A DNA stretch of 64,000 nt from an uncultured Prevotellaceae bacterium. GTDB lineage: Bacteria; Bacteroidota; Bacteroidia; Bacteroidales; Bacteroidaceae. Within the stretch, counting starts at the first letter, position 1, and the number at the start of each line of letters is the position of its first letter. The DNA lies in contig ONCQ01000007.1 of NCBI GenBank assembly GCA_900316355.1, positions 1 through 64,000 of the forward strand. The letters are read 5' to 3'. The translations under genes and the position numbers were made by a program. The notes below the pieces were generated by a model. That model searched no databases, was not told the DNA's origin, and worked only from the letters and a program-made list of their open reading frames with translations. Positions 47,474 to 55,691 of the stretch are shown here, piece after piece.

Positions 47474-50400
47474 GTGGAGATAAAGGATTTGCAGGCTTTG
47501 TTTGCGCGTCATCCCAAGGTGAAAGCGCTGGCAAAGGCCCTCGCTAACGAGAAGAAGCACACGGTGAGCGTGGCGGGCTTGCAAGCAAGTTCTGCGGCGC
47601 TGGCCTTTGCGTCGTTGCCGGACATGGGCCGTCCCCTCCTCTTCATCCTCGATGACATGGAGGAGGCTGGCTATTTCTACCACGACCTCGTGCAGATTCT
47701 CGGCGAGCAGCAGGTACTCTTCTTCCCCTCCTCCTACCGTAGAGCCGTGAAGTTCGGTCAGCGTGATGCTGCGAATGAGATCCTGAGGACGGAAGTGATT
47801 GCAAGGACCCTCTCCCCGCTCCCCCGTGAGGGGGAGAGCCTCACTGCGTTCGAGAACTGCGCGCCAGCAGTCACCCCTCCATTACGGGAGGGGTCGGGGG
47901 TGGGTCTTTTTATTGTCACCTACCCCGAAGCCATTGCGGAGCGCGTGGTGTCCAAGAAAACGTTGGATGACAGGACGCTGCAGCTGCGCGTAGGCGAACA
48001 GGTGGATCTCTCGTTTGTGGAGCAGACGCTGTTGGCCTTCGGCTTCCAACGGACCGACTACGTCTATGAGCCCGGACAGTTTGCCGTGCGCGGCTCCTTG
48101 GTAGATGTCTTCTCCTTCAGCTCTGAGTTCCCTTACCGCATTGATTTCTTCGGCAACGAAGTGGATAGCATCCGCACCTTCGAGGTTGAGAGTCAGCTCT
48201 CTCGCGGTCAGCAGGAGATGATCTCTCTGGTGCCGGACCTCAGCGAGGAATGCGAGGAGCGTGTACCCCTCGCCACTCTTCTTCCCGAGAACACCCTCGT
48301 CGTCACGAAGGACATCACCTTTGTCGCCGAGCGTATCGGTCAGATCTGGGAGGAAGGGTTTTCAAAACAAGCAGAAATAAGCCGAAACATTTCAGACAGC
48401 CCGGACCCTCTCCCCGCTCCCCCTTGTAGGGGGAGTGTGGTCACCTCTGCTACCAGTGTTTTCGATAAAGAACTCTTGTTGATAGATGCACAATCATTCG
48501 AAAAAGGATTCTCCGCTTTCCGTCGCATAGAGTTGTCACCCGCTCAAGAACATTCTACTCCCCTCCCTACAAGGGAGGGGCAGGAGGGTGGGTCTGCTGG
48601 GTCTGCTCTCTCTTTCTCCATTACCCCCCAACCTCTCTTCCACAAGAATTTCGACCTTGTCACCCAGTCTTTTGAGGAATATATAGCACAGGGCTACACC
48701 ATATATATATTAGCGGACTCCCAGAAGCAGAATGACCGCCTAAAGGAAATCTTTGTGAACTCGAATATTTCCTTTACCCCCGTCTCCAAGACCCTCCATG
48801 CAGGCTTTGCCGACAACGACCTGAAGGTGTGCGTGTTCACCGACCACCAGATCTTCGACCGCTTCCATAAGTACAACTTGCGCAGCGACCGTGCCCGTAG
48901 TGGCAAGGTGGCGCTGTCGTTGAAGGAACTGCAGGAGTTCGAGATTGGCGACTATGTCGTTCATGTAGATCACGGCATCGGTCGCTTCGGTGGTCTCGTT
49001 CGCGTGCCCGCGAACCAATCACCCCTCCCTCACGGGGGAGGGGCTGGGGGAGAGGCCGTTCTTCAGGAGATGATCAAGATCACCTACGACCACGACGATG
49101 TCGTCTATGTCTCCATCCACGCCTTGCACAAGGTGTCGAAGTATAAGGGCAAAGAGGGTGAACCGCCCCGCATCAGTCGTCTGGGCACAGGGGCCTGGGA
49201 GCGCATGAAGGAGCGCACGAAAGCCAAGATCAAGGACATCGCCCGCGACCTCATACAGCTCTACAGCCGTCGCCGCGAGGAGAAGGGCTTCAAGTTCAGT
49301 CCCGACACCTATCTTCAGCATGAACTGGAGGCCAGCTTCCTCTATGAGGACACCCCCGACCAGCTCAAGGCCACCAACGACGTGAAGGCGGACATGGAAC
49401 GCTCGCGCCCCATGGACCGCCTCGTCTGTGGTGACGTGGGCTTCGGCAAGACCGAGGTGGCCGTACGTGCCGCCTTCAAGGCCGCCGTCGATGGCAAACA
49501 GGTGGCTGTGATGGTGCCCACGACGGTGCTGGCCTACCAGCACTACCACACCTTCTCCGAGCGTCTCAAGGACCTCCCCGTGCGCGTTGATTACCTCACT
49601 CGTGCCCGAACGTCCAAGCAGACCAAGGAGATCCTTGCCGACCTCGAGGCGGGCAAGATAGATATCCTCGTAGGAACACATAAGCTCATAGGTAAAAGCG
49701 TGAAGTTCAAGGACCTCGGCCTGCTCATCATCGATGAGGAACAGAAGTTCGGTGTCGCCACCAAGGAGCGGCTGCGCCAGATGAAGGTCAACGTAGATAC
49801 CCTCACGCTCACGGCCACACCCATCCCCCGCACCCTGCAGTTCTCGCTCATGGGCGCCCGTGACCTCAGCGTCATCCAGACGCCGCCCCCCAACCGCTAT
49901 CCCATCCAGACCGAGGTCCACACCTTCTCTCCCGAGGTCATCGCCGAGGCCATCGGTTTCGAGATGAGCCGCAACGGGCAGGTGTTCATCGTCAACAACC
50001 GCATCTCTGGCCTTCCTGAGCTGGAGGAACTGGTACATAAATATGTACCTGATGCGCGCGTGGCAGTGGGCCACGGCCAGATGCACCCCGAAGAGCTGGA
50101 GAACGTGATGATGGCCTTCGCGGCTTACGACTACGACGTCCTCATCTCCACCACCATCATCGAGAGCGGTCTCGACATCCCCAATGCCAACACCATCATC
50201 ATCTGCGGTGCCCATAACTTCGGCCTCGCCGACCTTCATCAGATGCGCGGCAGGGTGGGGCGCTCGAACAAGAAAGCCTTCTGCTACCTGCTCGCGCCAC
50301 CCCTGGGGGCACTGCCCACGGAGTCGCGCCGTCGCCTGCAGGCCATCGAGAACTTCTCTGACCTCGGCAGCGGCATCCACATTGCCATGCAGGACTTGGA

Positions 50401-51040
50401 TATCCGCGGTGCGGGTAACCTGCTGGGTGCCGAGCAGAGCGGCTTCATCGCCGACCTCGGCTATGAGACCTATCAGAAGATTCTCTCCGAGGCTGTCAAG
50501 GAGCTGAAGAACGACGAGTTCAAGGAACTCTACGCGCAGCAGGTGGCTTCCGGCGAACTCACCAGCGGCGAGGCCTTCGTGGACGAGTGTCAGCTGGAGA
50601 GCGATATGCTCATGTCCTTCCCCGACTCCTATGTGCCGGGCAGCACTGAGCGGATGCTCCTCTACCGCGAGTTGGACGGTCTTGAGAGCGACGAGGCTGT
50701 GGAGGCCTTCCGCAAACGTCTCATCGACCGCTTCGGTCCTATCCCCGAGGAGGGCGAGGAACTCATCCGTGTTGTCAAGTTGCGCCGCTTAGGCAAGTAC
50801 TTCGGTGCGGAGCGCGTGATGCTGAAGAATGGGCGCCTGCGCCTCTACTTCGTCAAGGACGACGACTCCCCCTTCTTCCAGTCCCCCGCCTTCGGACAGT
50901 GCATCTCCTACTACTCCCTCCATGCTGCCGACTGTCAGCTTGACGAGGTCAAGGGGCGCCGCTCGATGCTCATCCGAGGGGCGGACAGCGTAAAAAAAGC
51001 CTGCACCATCTTAGAAGAGATGCAGGCGATGCAAGCGTAA
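47474..51040 (+). CDS. mfd: Transcription-repair coupling factor Mfd
   Basis: An 1188-residue Mfd starting at GTG. UvrB-like domains lie in the N-terminal third (GFQRTDYVYEPGQFAVRGSLVDVF). The RNA-polymerase-interacting domain begins near residue 490 (IGDYVVHVDHGIGRFGGL). The helicase motors follow, with Walker A in GDVGFGKTEVAVRA, DEEQ box IIDEEQKFGV, TATPIPRTL and the TRG motif region (GAHNFGLADLHQMRGRVGRS). The C-terminal D7 domain is present. It removes stalled RNA polymerase and recruits UvrA. Five copies of the GC-rich palindrome are inserted in frame at about residues 112-124, 132-146, 309-322, 359-375 and 514-528, making the protein longer than usual. All lie outside the helicase core. 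Confidence 0.95.
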   Translation: MEIKDLQALFARHPKVKALAKALANEKKHTVSVAGLQASSAALAFASLPDMGRPLLFILDDMEEAGYFYHDLVQILGEQQVLFFPSSYRRAVKFGQRDAANEILRTEVIARTLSPLPREGESLTAFENCAPAVTPPLREGSGVGLFIVTYPEAIAERVVSKKTLDDRTLQLRVGEQVDLSFVEQTLLAFGFQRTDYVYEPGQFAVRGSLVDVFSFSSEFPYRIDFFGNEVDSIRTFEVESQLSRGQQEMISLVPDLSEECEERVPLATLLPENTLVVTKDITFVAERIGQIWEEGFSKQAEISRNISDSPDPLPAPPCRGSVVTSATSVFDKELLLIDAQSFEKGFSAFRRIELSPAQEHSTPLPTREGQEGGSAGSALSFSITPQPLFHKNFDLVTQSFEEYIAQGYTIYILADSQKQNDRLKEIFVNSNISFTPVSKTLHAGFADNDLKVCVFTDHQIFDRFHKYNLRSDRARSGKVALSLKELQEFEIGDYVVHVDHGIGRFGGLVRVPANQSPLPHGGGAGGEAVLQEMIKITYDHDDVVYVSIHALHKVSKYKGKEGEPPRISRLGTGAWERMKERTKAKIKDIARDLIQLYSRRREEKGFKFSPDTYLQHELEASFLYEDTPDQLKATNDVKADMERSRPMDRLVCGDVGFGKTEVAVRAAFKAAVDGKQVAVMVPTTVLAYQHYHTFSERLKDLPVRVDYLTRARTSKQTKEILADLEAGKIDILVGTHKLIGKSVKFKDLGLLIIDEEQKFGVATKERLRQMKVNVDTLTLTATPIPRTLQFSLMGARDLSVIQTPPPNRYPIQTEVHTFSPEVIAEAIGFEMSRNGQVFIVNNRISGLPELEELVHKYVPDARVAVGHGQMHPEELENVMMAFAAYDYDVLISTTIIESGLDIPNANTIIICGAHNFGLADLHQMRGRVGRSNKKAFCYLLAPPLGALPTESRRRLQAIENFSDLGSGIHIAMQDLDIRGAGNLLGAEQSGFIADLGYETYQKILSEAVKELKNDEFKELYAQQVASGELTSGEAFVDECQLESDMLMSFPDSYVPGSTERMLLYRELDGLESDEAVEAFRKRLIDRFGPIPEEGEELIRVVKLRRLGKYFGAERVMLKNGRLRLYFVKDDDSPFFQSPAFGQCISYYSLHAADCQLDEVKGRRSMLIRGADSVKKACTILEEMQAMQA
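47805..47906 (+). repeat. Two GC-rich palindromes in mfd (forward then reverse)
   Basis: A forward copy (47805-47842, SPLPREGESL) and a reverse copy (47871-47906, VTPPLREGSGVGL) are separated by a short tail containing GCGCGCCAGC. That tail resembles the one of the receptor-gene copies. Confidence 0.85.
48402..48441 (+). repeat. GC-rich palindrome in mfd
   Basis: Forward copy, CCTCTCCCCGCTCCCCC then TTGTAGGGGGAG, encoding DPLPAPPCRGS. Confidence 0.85.
48551..48594 (+). repeat. GC-rich palindrome in mfd
   Basis: Reverse copy, CTCCCCTCCCTACAAGGGAG then GGGCAGGAGGGTGGGTC, encoding TPLPTREGQEGGS. Confidence 0.85.
49019..49057 (+). repeat. GC-rich palindrome in mfd
   Basis: Reverse copy, CCCCTCCCTCACGGGGGAGG then GGCTGGGGGAGAGG, encoding SPLPHGGGAGGEA. 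It lies in a loop of the RNA-polymerase-interacting domain. Confidence 0.85.
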
Positions 51041-51050
51041 TGCTTTGGGG

Positions 51051-52910
51051 TTAGCGGACGAACACTTTCTGTGCGTCCCCGTCCGCTTTGCGGATGATGT
51101 TGACGCCTCGACGGGGTGCCGTGAGCGTGCGGCCGTCTGGGGAGTAGAAGGCTGAGGGTCGAGGGTTGAGGGTTGAGGGTTGGGCGTTGTCAACCTCCAC
51201 GGACTCGATGGCATCGGGAATTTTCGTGAGGCGGGAGAGGTGGAAGTCATCGGCCTCAAACCAGCCGTTGGATTCTGCACCTACGATGATGCTGCCACCC
51301 GTATGGTAACCGATGATGCTGAGATAGTGTCCGCGTGAACGGTCGGTCTGCGGGCCCGTGGACTCACGGTAGTCGCCGAAGCGGAGCGTGACAGCGTTGT
51401 TGGCATCGGTGGCCACGACGCCCGTGAAGAGATACCAGCCCGCAGGGAGCGCCAGCGTCTGATGGCAGTAGAAGCCATTGGCGGGAGTGCCGCCCCACGT
51501 GTTGAAAATATAGTTGCCGTCGTGGGGCGTGAAATTGCGGATGGCAGCGCCTTCTCCATCTTCTGTGACGCTTGAGATGAAAGCCTCGGTGGCATCCGTG
51601 GCTACAGTCCAGCCACTGACATCACCCGTCTGCAGGCGTACACCCTCCTCGAACGAGGGGTTCTTGAGGCGGTACGTGTTGTCATCAATCCGATAGTTTT
51701 CTTGCATGTACCGGTTCAGCTCGGACTGAAAATTCTCCATGCGGGCTACGATGTCGCTGCCTGTAGCCACATGCTCCGTGAGCAGCAGCGGCAGCTGGCT
51801 GCGGAAGGGCTCAGGGAGCGAGGTCGTCGCCGTCAAGGGCATCAGGCGGTTGTAGAGCGCAGCGTAGGCCTGATAGGTCGCATCATAGGCATCGCTCCAG
51901 TAGGAAGCGGGGTCGTAGAGCGGATTCTTGGTGGCGGTGAACTTAGCCACGACGGGGTAGTGGTCGGCCAGAGGCTCCCCGCTCTCGTCGTTGAAGTCGG
52001 TATCCACGATGAAGGAGTTCAGCGAGAGTTGCTTGCCGTACTTCGGGTTGATATAGAATATCTTATCCACGATCTCGCCCTGCACATAGCCCAGGGTGTT
52101 GACCATCAAGGCGTTGCTACCGTAGGCGGGATAGGTGTTCTGCTTGCATCTCTCCACCCAGCAGTCCTTGATAGTGTAGCGAGGGTCGGCATTGATGACA
52201 TCGATGAAGAGCGTCTTCAGCTGGTCACGCGTGTAGCGGCAGTTGGTGTCGCCCATGACAATCTTAGGACGCAGACTGGGGTTGATGCGCAGGATGTCGT
52301 CGGCCAGCTGGCGCAGCTGTGACTCGCGGGCAGCGATGTCGCCGCCGCTGACCTCCGCATCCATGTGCAGGATATAGACATCCACCAGCACATCATCGCC
52401 GAAGTCGGCCATATAGTAGCGGAACCCTTTCTTGATGAGGCCGTCGGCACCGCTGTCCGAATAGCCGTTGTGATCCCACCATGCCGTCCACGACTCATAC
52501 TTTGCCTCCACGGCGTTCCTGCGCCAGTAGAAGTTCAGACCATCGGTGTCGAAGAGGGGATTCTTGGCGATATAATTGGCGATGGCGGATATGCTGGCAG
52601 AGATCTTGCCGCGGTGGGTGCCGGAGGCATATACGCTGCCTATCTGCTCCATGATTTGGCTGTCGTAGTTGAAGTCCTCGCTGACGCCTATCAGGTCGTA
52701 GCCCTTACCAACCAGTTTCTGGCCGATGGCGGTGGCGCCGGCAGCTTCCTTGGCATCAGGGTTCAGGTCCACGGTGTAGATGCCTGCAATCTTCACGTTC
52801 TTGGGCATACCATCGACATTCATGGCGGCCACGGTGAAAGTCTTGACCTGTGCCGCAGCGCTGAGGCTTAGCGCACAGAGAGTGATGAGGGTGATGAGTT
52901 GACGTGTCAT
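51051..52910 (-). CDS. Secreted endonuclease/exonuclease/phosphatase-fold protein
   Basis: A 619-residue protein with a signal peptide (MTRQLITLITLCALSLSAAAQ). An EEP domain spans about residues 22-330. VAAMNVDGMP and LIGVSEDFNYD carry the first metal ligands, VDVYILHMDAE and VMGDTNCRYT the catalytic region, and PLADHYPVVAKF the terminal Asp-His. A carbohydrate-binding-like domain lies at about 430-560, then a C-terminal tail (SAFYSPDGRTL to DAQKVFVR). Sphingomyelinase-type phosphodiesterase or nuclease are the main possibilities. Just before the tail a GAGGGTT repeat encodes QPSTLNPRPS. It shares an operon with the DUF308 gene (16-base gap) and is convergent to mfd (10-base gap). Confidence 0.82.
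   Translation of the reverse strand: MTRQLITLITLCALSLSAAAQVKTFTVAAMNVDGMPKNVKIAGIYTVDLNPDAKEAAGATAIGQKLVGKGYDLIGVSEDFNYDSQIMEQIGSVYASGTHRGKISASISAIANYIAKNPLFDTDGLNFYWRRNAVEAKYESWTAWWDHNGYSDSGADGLIKKGFRYYMADFGDDVLVDVYILHMDAEVSGGDIAARESQLRQLADDILRINPSLRPKIVMGDTNCRYTRDQLKTLFIDVINADPRYTIKDCWVERCKQNTYPAYGSNALMVNTLGYVQGEIVDKIFYINPKYGKQLSLNSFIVDTDFNDESGEPLADHYPVVAKFTATKNPLYDPASYWSDAYDATYQAYAALYNRLMPLTATTSLPEPFRSQLPLLLTEHVATGSDIVARMENFQSELNRYMQENYRIDDNTYRLKNPSFEEGVRLQTGDVSGWTVATDATEAFISSVTEDGEGAAIRNFTPHDGNYIFNTWGGTPANGFYCHQTLALPAGWYLFTGVVATDANNAVTLRFGDYRESTGPQTDRSRGHYLSIIGYHTGGSIIVGAESNGWFEADDFHLSRLTKIPDAIESVEVDNAQPSTLNPRPSAFYSPDGRTLTAPRRGVNIIRKADGDAQKVFVR
51151..51186 (-). repeat. GAGGGTT repeat inside the EEP gene
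   Basis: Four to five GAGGGTC/GAGGGTT words encode a proline/serine linker just before the C-terminal tail. Confidence 0.8.
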
Positions 52911-52926
52911 GATGTTTGTGATAGGT

Positions 52927-53583
52927 TTAGCGGGTGATATCAATGGGGAAACCGTCGCCGTCGGCAGAGGGCTCTGCTGTGGGGAGACTGTCGTCGGGGA
53001 GCTCCGTGGCTTCGGCCTCACGGGCCTCGGCCATCGCTGCCTCGCGGGCCAGTTCGGCATCATAGAGGCGACGGTAGCGGTAGAAACGGAAACCGAAGAT
53101 GAACTCGATGACGCCGTAGAAGATATAGGCGCTGCCCAGGATGAGGAAGGGTATCGACGCGGCCTCAATGGGGCGCAGCAGAATGAAGATGCCGGTGGCG
53201 ATGATGAGCAGCGGCATCACAAACAACGACCACGTCAGCGGCGCAAAGTGGCGGTTGCTGATGAGGCTGACAATCTGTCCGATACCCACGAGGCACAACA
53301 GCACACCCAGCACATACATCAGGATGTTCACAAACTGCAGGGGCAACAGCAACAGCAGTACGCCCAGCGCCATGCTGCCTAACCCCACGATGGGGAATAC
53401 CGGACGGAAACCGGTGGCGCGAGCCTTGGTGGTGAAGTAGCCGATGAAGGCGATGAGGCCTGAGAGGGTGAACAGGCCGCCGATAATCTGTACTATCAGC
53501 ACCGTCATTTCTGTGGGATTGCTGACAAGCAGGATGCCTACAAGCAGGGCGCAGAGCGAACGAAAGATGGCACGGGTGAGCAT
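52927..53583 (-). CDS. DUF308/HdeD-family membrane protein
   Basis: A 218-residue protein with six hydrophobic helices in pairs (from about residue 5 to 165), of the HdeD/DUF308 type. GGLFTLSGLIAFIGYF and LGSAYIFYGVIEFIFGF are the recognisable repeats. A charged cytoplasmic tail follows (RRLYDAELAREAAMAEAREAE, helical, then acidic and proline-containing). E. coli HdeD is linked to acid resistance; a role here is not known. It has its own promoter and is followed by the EEP gene. Confidence 0.82.
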   Translation of the reverse strand: MLTRAIFRSLCALLVGILLVSNPTEMTVLIVQIIGGLFTLSGLIAFIGYFTTKARATGFRPVFPIVGLGSMALGVLLLLLPLQFVNILMYVLGVLLCLVGIGQIVSLISNRHFAPLTWSLFVMPLLIIATGIFILLRPIEAASIPFLILGSAYIFYGVIEFIFGFRFYRYRRLYDAELAREAAMAEAREAEATELPDDSLPTAEPSADGDGFPIDITR

Positions 53584-53586
53584 ATA

Positions 53587-53622
53587 TGAAAATGAAAAGT
53601 GATAGAGTTAAAAGTGAAAAAT
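53587..53622. repeat. AATGAAAAGTGA repeat in the DUF308 leader
   Basis: Words GAAAATGAAAAGTGA and AAAAGTGAAAAATG lie between the promoter and start of the DUF308 gene. An inverted relative lies at 53720-53750. Confidence 0.7.
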
Positions 53623-53634
53623 GTTAATTTGGGG

Positions 53635-53642
53635 CAAAAGTA
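53635..53642 (-). promoter_or_regulatory. -7 box of the DUF308-EEP operon
   Basis: TACTTTTG on the minus strand, 52 bases before the DUF308 start. Confidence 0.6.
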
Positions 53643-53719
53643 CACATTAATTTATATTTATGGGCAGAAAAGGGGGAAAAAGTGAGGGAAAACGTAAAAA
53701 ACACTCAATGGAGAGCCAA

Positions 53720-53750
53720 TTTTTCACTTTTCATTTTCCATTTTTCACTT
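53720..53750. repeat. TTTTTCACTTTTCATTTTCC repeat upstream of nif3
   Basis: This is the reverse-complement orientation of the repeat at 53587-53622. It lies just upstream of the -7 box of the nif3 gene, where a -33 element would be. Confidence 0.7.
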
Positions 53751-53757
53751 AAATCCG

Positions 53758-53765
53758 TACCTTTG
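53758..53765 (+). promoter_or_regulatory. -7 box of the nif3-zinc ribbon operon
   Basis: TACCTTTG on the plus strand, 23 bases before the GTG start at 53789. Confidence 0.65.
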
Positions 53766-53788
53766 CACCGCAAAAGCGACAACAAGAC

Positions 53789-54586
53789 GTGAAAATCAAG
53801 GAAATTATCGCTGCCCTTGAACGATTCGCGCCTCTGCCCTTACAGGAAGACTATGATAATGCCGGCCTGCAATGCGGATTGACAGAGACGGAGGTTTCAG
53901 GGGCATTATTGTGTCTGGATGTGACCGAGGAGGTGCTTCGTGAAGCCATCGACTTGGGTTGCAACCTCATCGTGAGCCATCATCCGCTGCTCTTCCGCGG
54001 CGTGAAGCAGGTGACGGACTCGACACTTGTGCAGCGCTGTCTGCGCATGGCCATCCAGAACGACCTCTGCATCTATTCCGCCCACACCAACCTCGACAAT
54101 GCCGAGGACGGCGTGAACTTCAAGATGGCCGAGAAACTCGGACTCATCGACGTGCAGCTGCTGTCGCCACGCGCTGTCAGCGTAGGTGCACGGCAGGTGA
54201 AAGGCGGCAGCGGTGTCATCGGCTACCTTCCCGAGGGCGAGGACTCGCTCGCCTTCCTGCAACGCGTTAAGCAGGCCTTCAAGGTAGAGGCTCTGCAGCA
54301 CAACCAGCTGTTGGCACGCCCCATACAGAGTGTCGTCATCTGTGGCGGCGCGGGTGACTTCGTCCTGGACGAGGCCCTGTCGGCCGATGCCGACGCCTTC
54401 CTCACCGGCGAGATGCACTACCATGTGTGGTTCGGCCACGAACAGGAGCTGCAGATAGCGGTGCTCGGACACTACGAAAGCGAACAGTTCACCCGCGAGA
54501 TATTCCGCACCGTCATCGAGGAGGTGGCTCCCCAGCTGCCAGTCTATGACACGGAAGTGATGACGAACCCAATCAAAATCTTATAA
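53789..54586 (+). CDS. Nif3-like dinuclear metal-centre protein
   Basis: A 265-residue Nif3/YbgI-family protein starting at GTG (VKIKEIIAALERFAPLPLQEDYDNAG). The metal ligands are in NLIVSHHPLLFRG (His-His), IYSAHTNLDNAEDGVN (His, Asp) and the C-terminal VLGHYESEQFTRE (His, Glu). The family forms toroidal hexamers. Some are annotated as GTP cyclohydrolase I type 2, but the function is not settled. It is followed after 26 bases by the zinc-ribbon coiled-coil gene, an arrangement common in Bacteroidetes. Confidence 0.92.
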   Translation: MKIKEIIAALERFAPLPLQEDYDNAGLQCGLTETEVSGALLCLDVTEEVLREAIDLGCNLIVSHHPLLFRGVKQVTDSTLVQRCLRMAIQNDLCIYSAHTNLDNAEDGVNFKMAEKLGLIDVQLLSPRAVSVGARQVKGGSGVIGYLPEGEDSLAFLQRVKQAFKVEALQHNQLLARPIQSVVICGGAGDFVLDEALSADADAFLTGEMHYHVWFGHEQELQIAVLGHYESEQFTREIFRTVIEEVAPQLPVYDTEVMTNPIKIL

Positions 54587-54612
54587 TCTTTAAACTTTAA
54601 ACTATAAATATA

Positions 54613-55428
54613 ATGGCAAGAGAAAAGAAAGATCCGCAGGATCTCAGTATTGAAGAGAAACTGAAGAACCTGTACCAGCTCCAGACGATGCTCTCGGAGA
54701 TTGACAAGATCAAAACCCTCCGTGGTGAACTGCCCCTGGAGGTGCAGGACCTCGAGGATGAAATCGAAGGCCTCACCACTCGCATCGAGAAGATCCAGGG
54801 TGAGATTGCCACCTTGCAGGACGAGGTGGCACGCCGTCGTGTAGGAATGCAGGACAACAACGCCAACATCGAGCGCTACACCAGCCAGCTGGACAATGTG
54901 CGTAACAACCGCGAGTACGAGAACCTGACCAAGGAAATCGAGTACCTGCAGCTGGACAACCAACTCAACGAGAAGAAGATCCGCGAGGCCAACACCTCCA
55001 TCGAGAACAAGCAGGAGGAGATCCGTCGCTGCTCTGACAATGTCACAGAGCGCCGTACTGACCTCGACATCAAGAAGAGCGAGCTCGATGAGATTATCTC
55101 CGAGACACGTGCCGAGGAGGAGAAGCTGCGCGAGAAGAGCAAGAGCCTCGAGGCCACCATCGAGCCCCGTCTGCTCAGCGCCTTCAAGCGCATCCGCAAG
55201 AACTCACGCAACGGCCTTGGCGTCGTCTATGTGCAGCGTGATGCCTGTGGCGGCTGCTTCAACAAGATTCCGCCCCAGCGCCAACTCGACATCCGCATGC
55301 GCAAGAAAATTATCGTCTGCGAGTACTGCGGACGCATCATGATAGACCCCGAACTCGCCGGCGTGCAGGTGCAGAAACCCGCAGAGGAGAAGCCCAAGCG
55401 TCGCAGCCGCAAGAAGGCAGAGGATTAA
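54613..55428 (+). CDS. Coiled-coil protein with C4 zinc ribbon
   Basis: A 271-residue protein. Residues about 10-190 form long antiparallel coiled coils (EKLKNLYQLQTMLSEIDKIK and later EEEKLREKSKSLE). Then comes a C4-type zinc ribbon (CGGCFNKIPPQRQ and VCEYCGRIM) and a basic tail (KRRSRKK). This is the CT398/YbgI-neighbour family, with a possible role in nucleic-acid or secretion-complex binding; the function is unproven. It is second in the nif3 operon. The leader TTTAAACTATAAATATA resembles the one before kbl. Confidence 0.88.
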   Translation: MAREKKDPQDLSIEEKLKNLYQLQTMLSEIDKIKTLRGELPLEVQDLEDEIEGLTTRIEKIQGEIATLQDEVARRRVGMQDNNANIERYTSQLDNVRNNREYENLTKEIEYLQLDNQLNEKKIREANTSIENKQEEIRRCSDNVTERRTDLDIKKSELDEIISETRAEEEKLREKSKSLEATIEPRLLSAFKRIRKNSRNGLGVVYVQRDACGGCFNKIPPQRQLDIRMRKKIIVCEYCGRIMIDPELAGVQVQKPAEEKPKRRSRKKAED

Positions 55429-55452
55429 GTCCTATCTATAAAGAGTTTGTGC

Positions 55453-55513
55453 TACCCTCTATAGAGACTACGCGAGGTCTCTATAGAGGGTACGCTTAGT
55501 CTCTATAGAGGGG
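55453..55513. terminator. Hairpin with a third competing arm upstream of rpsA
   Basis: TACCCTCTATAGAGAC (55453-55468) pairs perfectly with GTCTCTATAGAGGGTA (55477-55492). A third copy, GTCTCTATAGAGGGG (55499-55513), could replace the second arm. It lies between the zinc-ribbon gene and the rpsA promoter, so it most likely ends the nif3 operon. The T-run is poor. The remainder of the 263-bp gap holds AT-rich sequence and the rpsA promoter. Confidence 0.6.
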
Positions 55514-55616
55514 TGAAAGCCGTATATGCATTGAGCACAACAAGACAATTTGGAAAAAATAAAGACAAAAACGCAAAAACTTTAAACTTGAAACCTGAAA
55601 ATTGAAACTTTTTTCG

Positions 55617-55624
55617 TACCTTTG
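55617..55624 (+). promoter_or_regulatory. -7 box of rpsA
   Basis: TACCTTTG on the plus strand. The leader of about 60 bases contains a small GACTTT/AAAGTC hairpin (about 55631-55653) and is AT-rich, as often seen for S1-dependent mRNAs. Confidence 0.65.
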
Positions 55625-55691
55625 CGCCCGACTTTCTAAACAACATAAAGTCTAACGTTATCAAACATTCCATTTTTATTTAATTAACCCT

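Noticed and set aside
49019..50380. 453-residue open frame antisense to mfd
   Set aside because: The helicase domain of Mfd on the other strand is unmistakable, and the antisense product is leucine/valine-rich without motifs.
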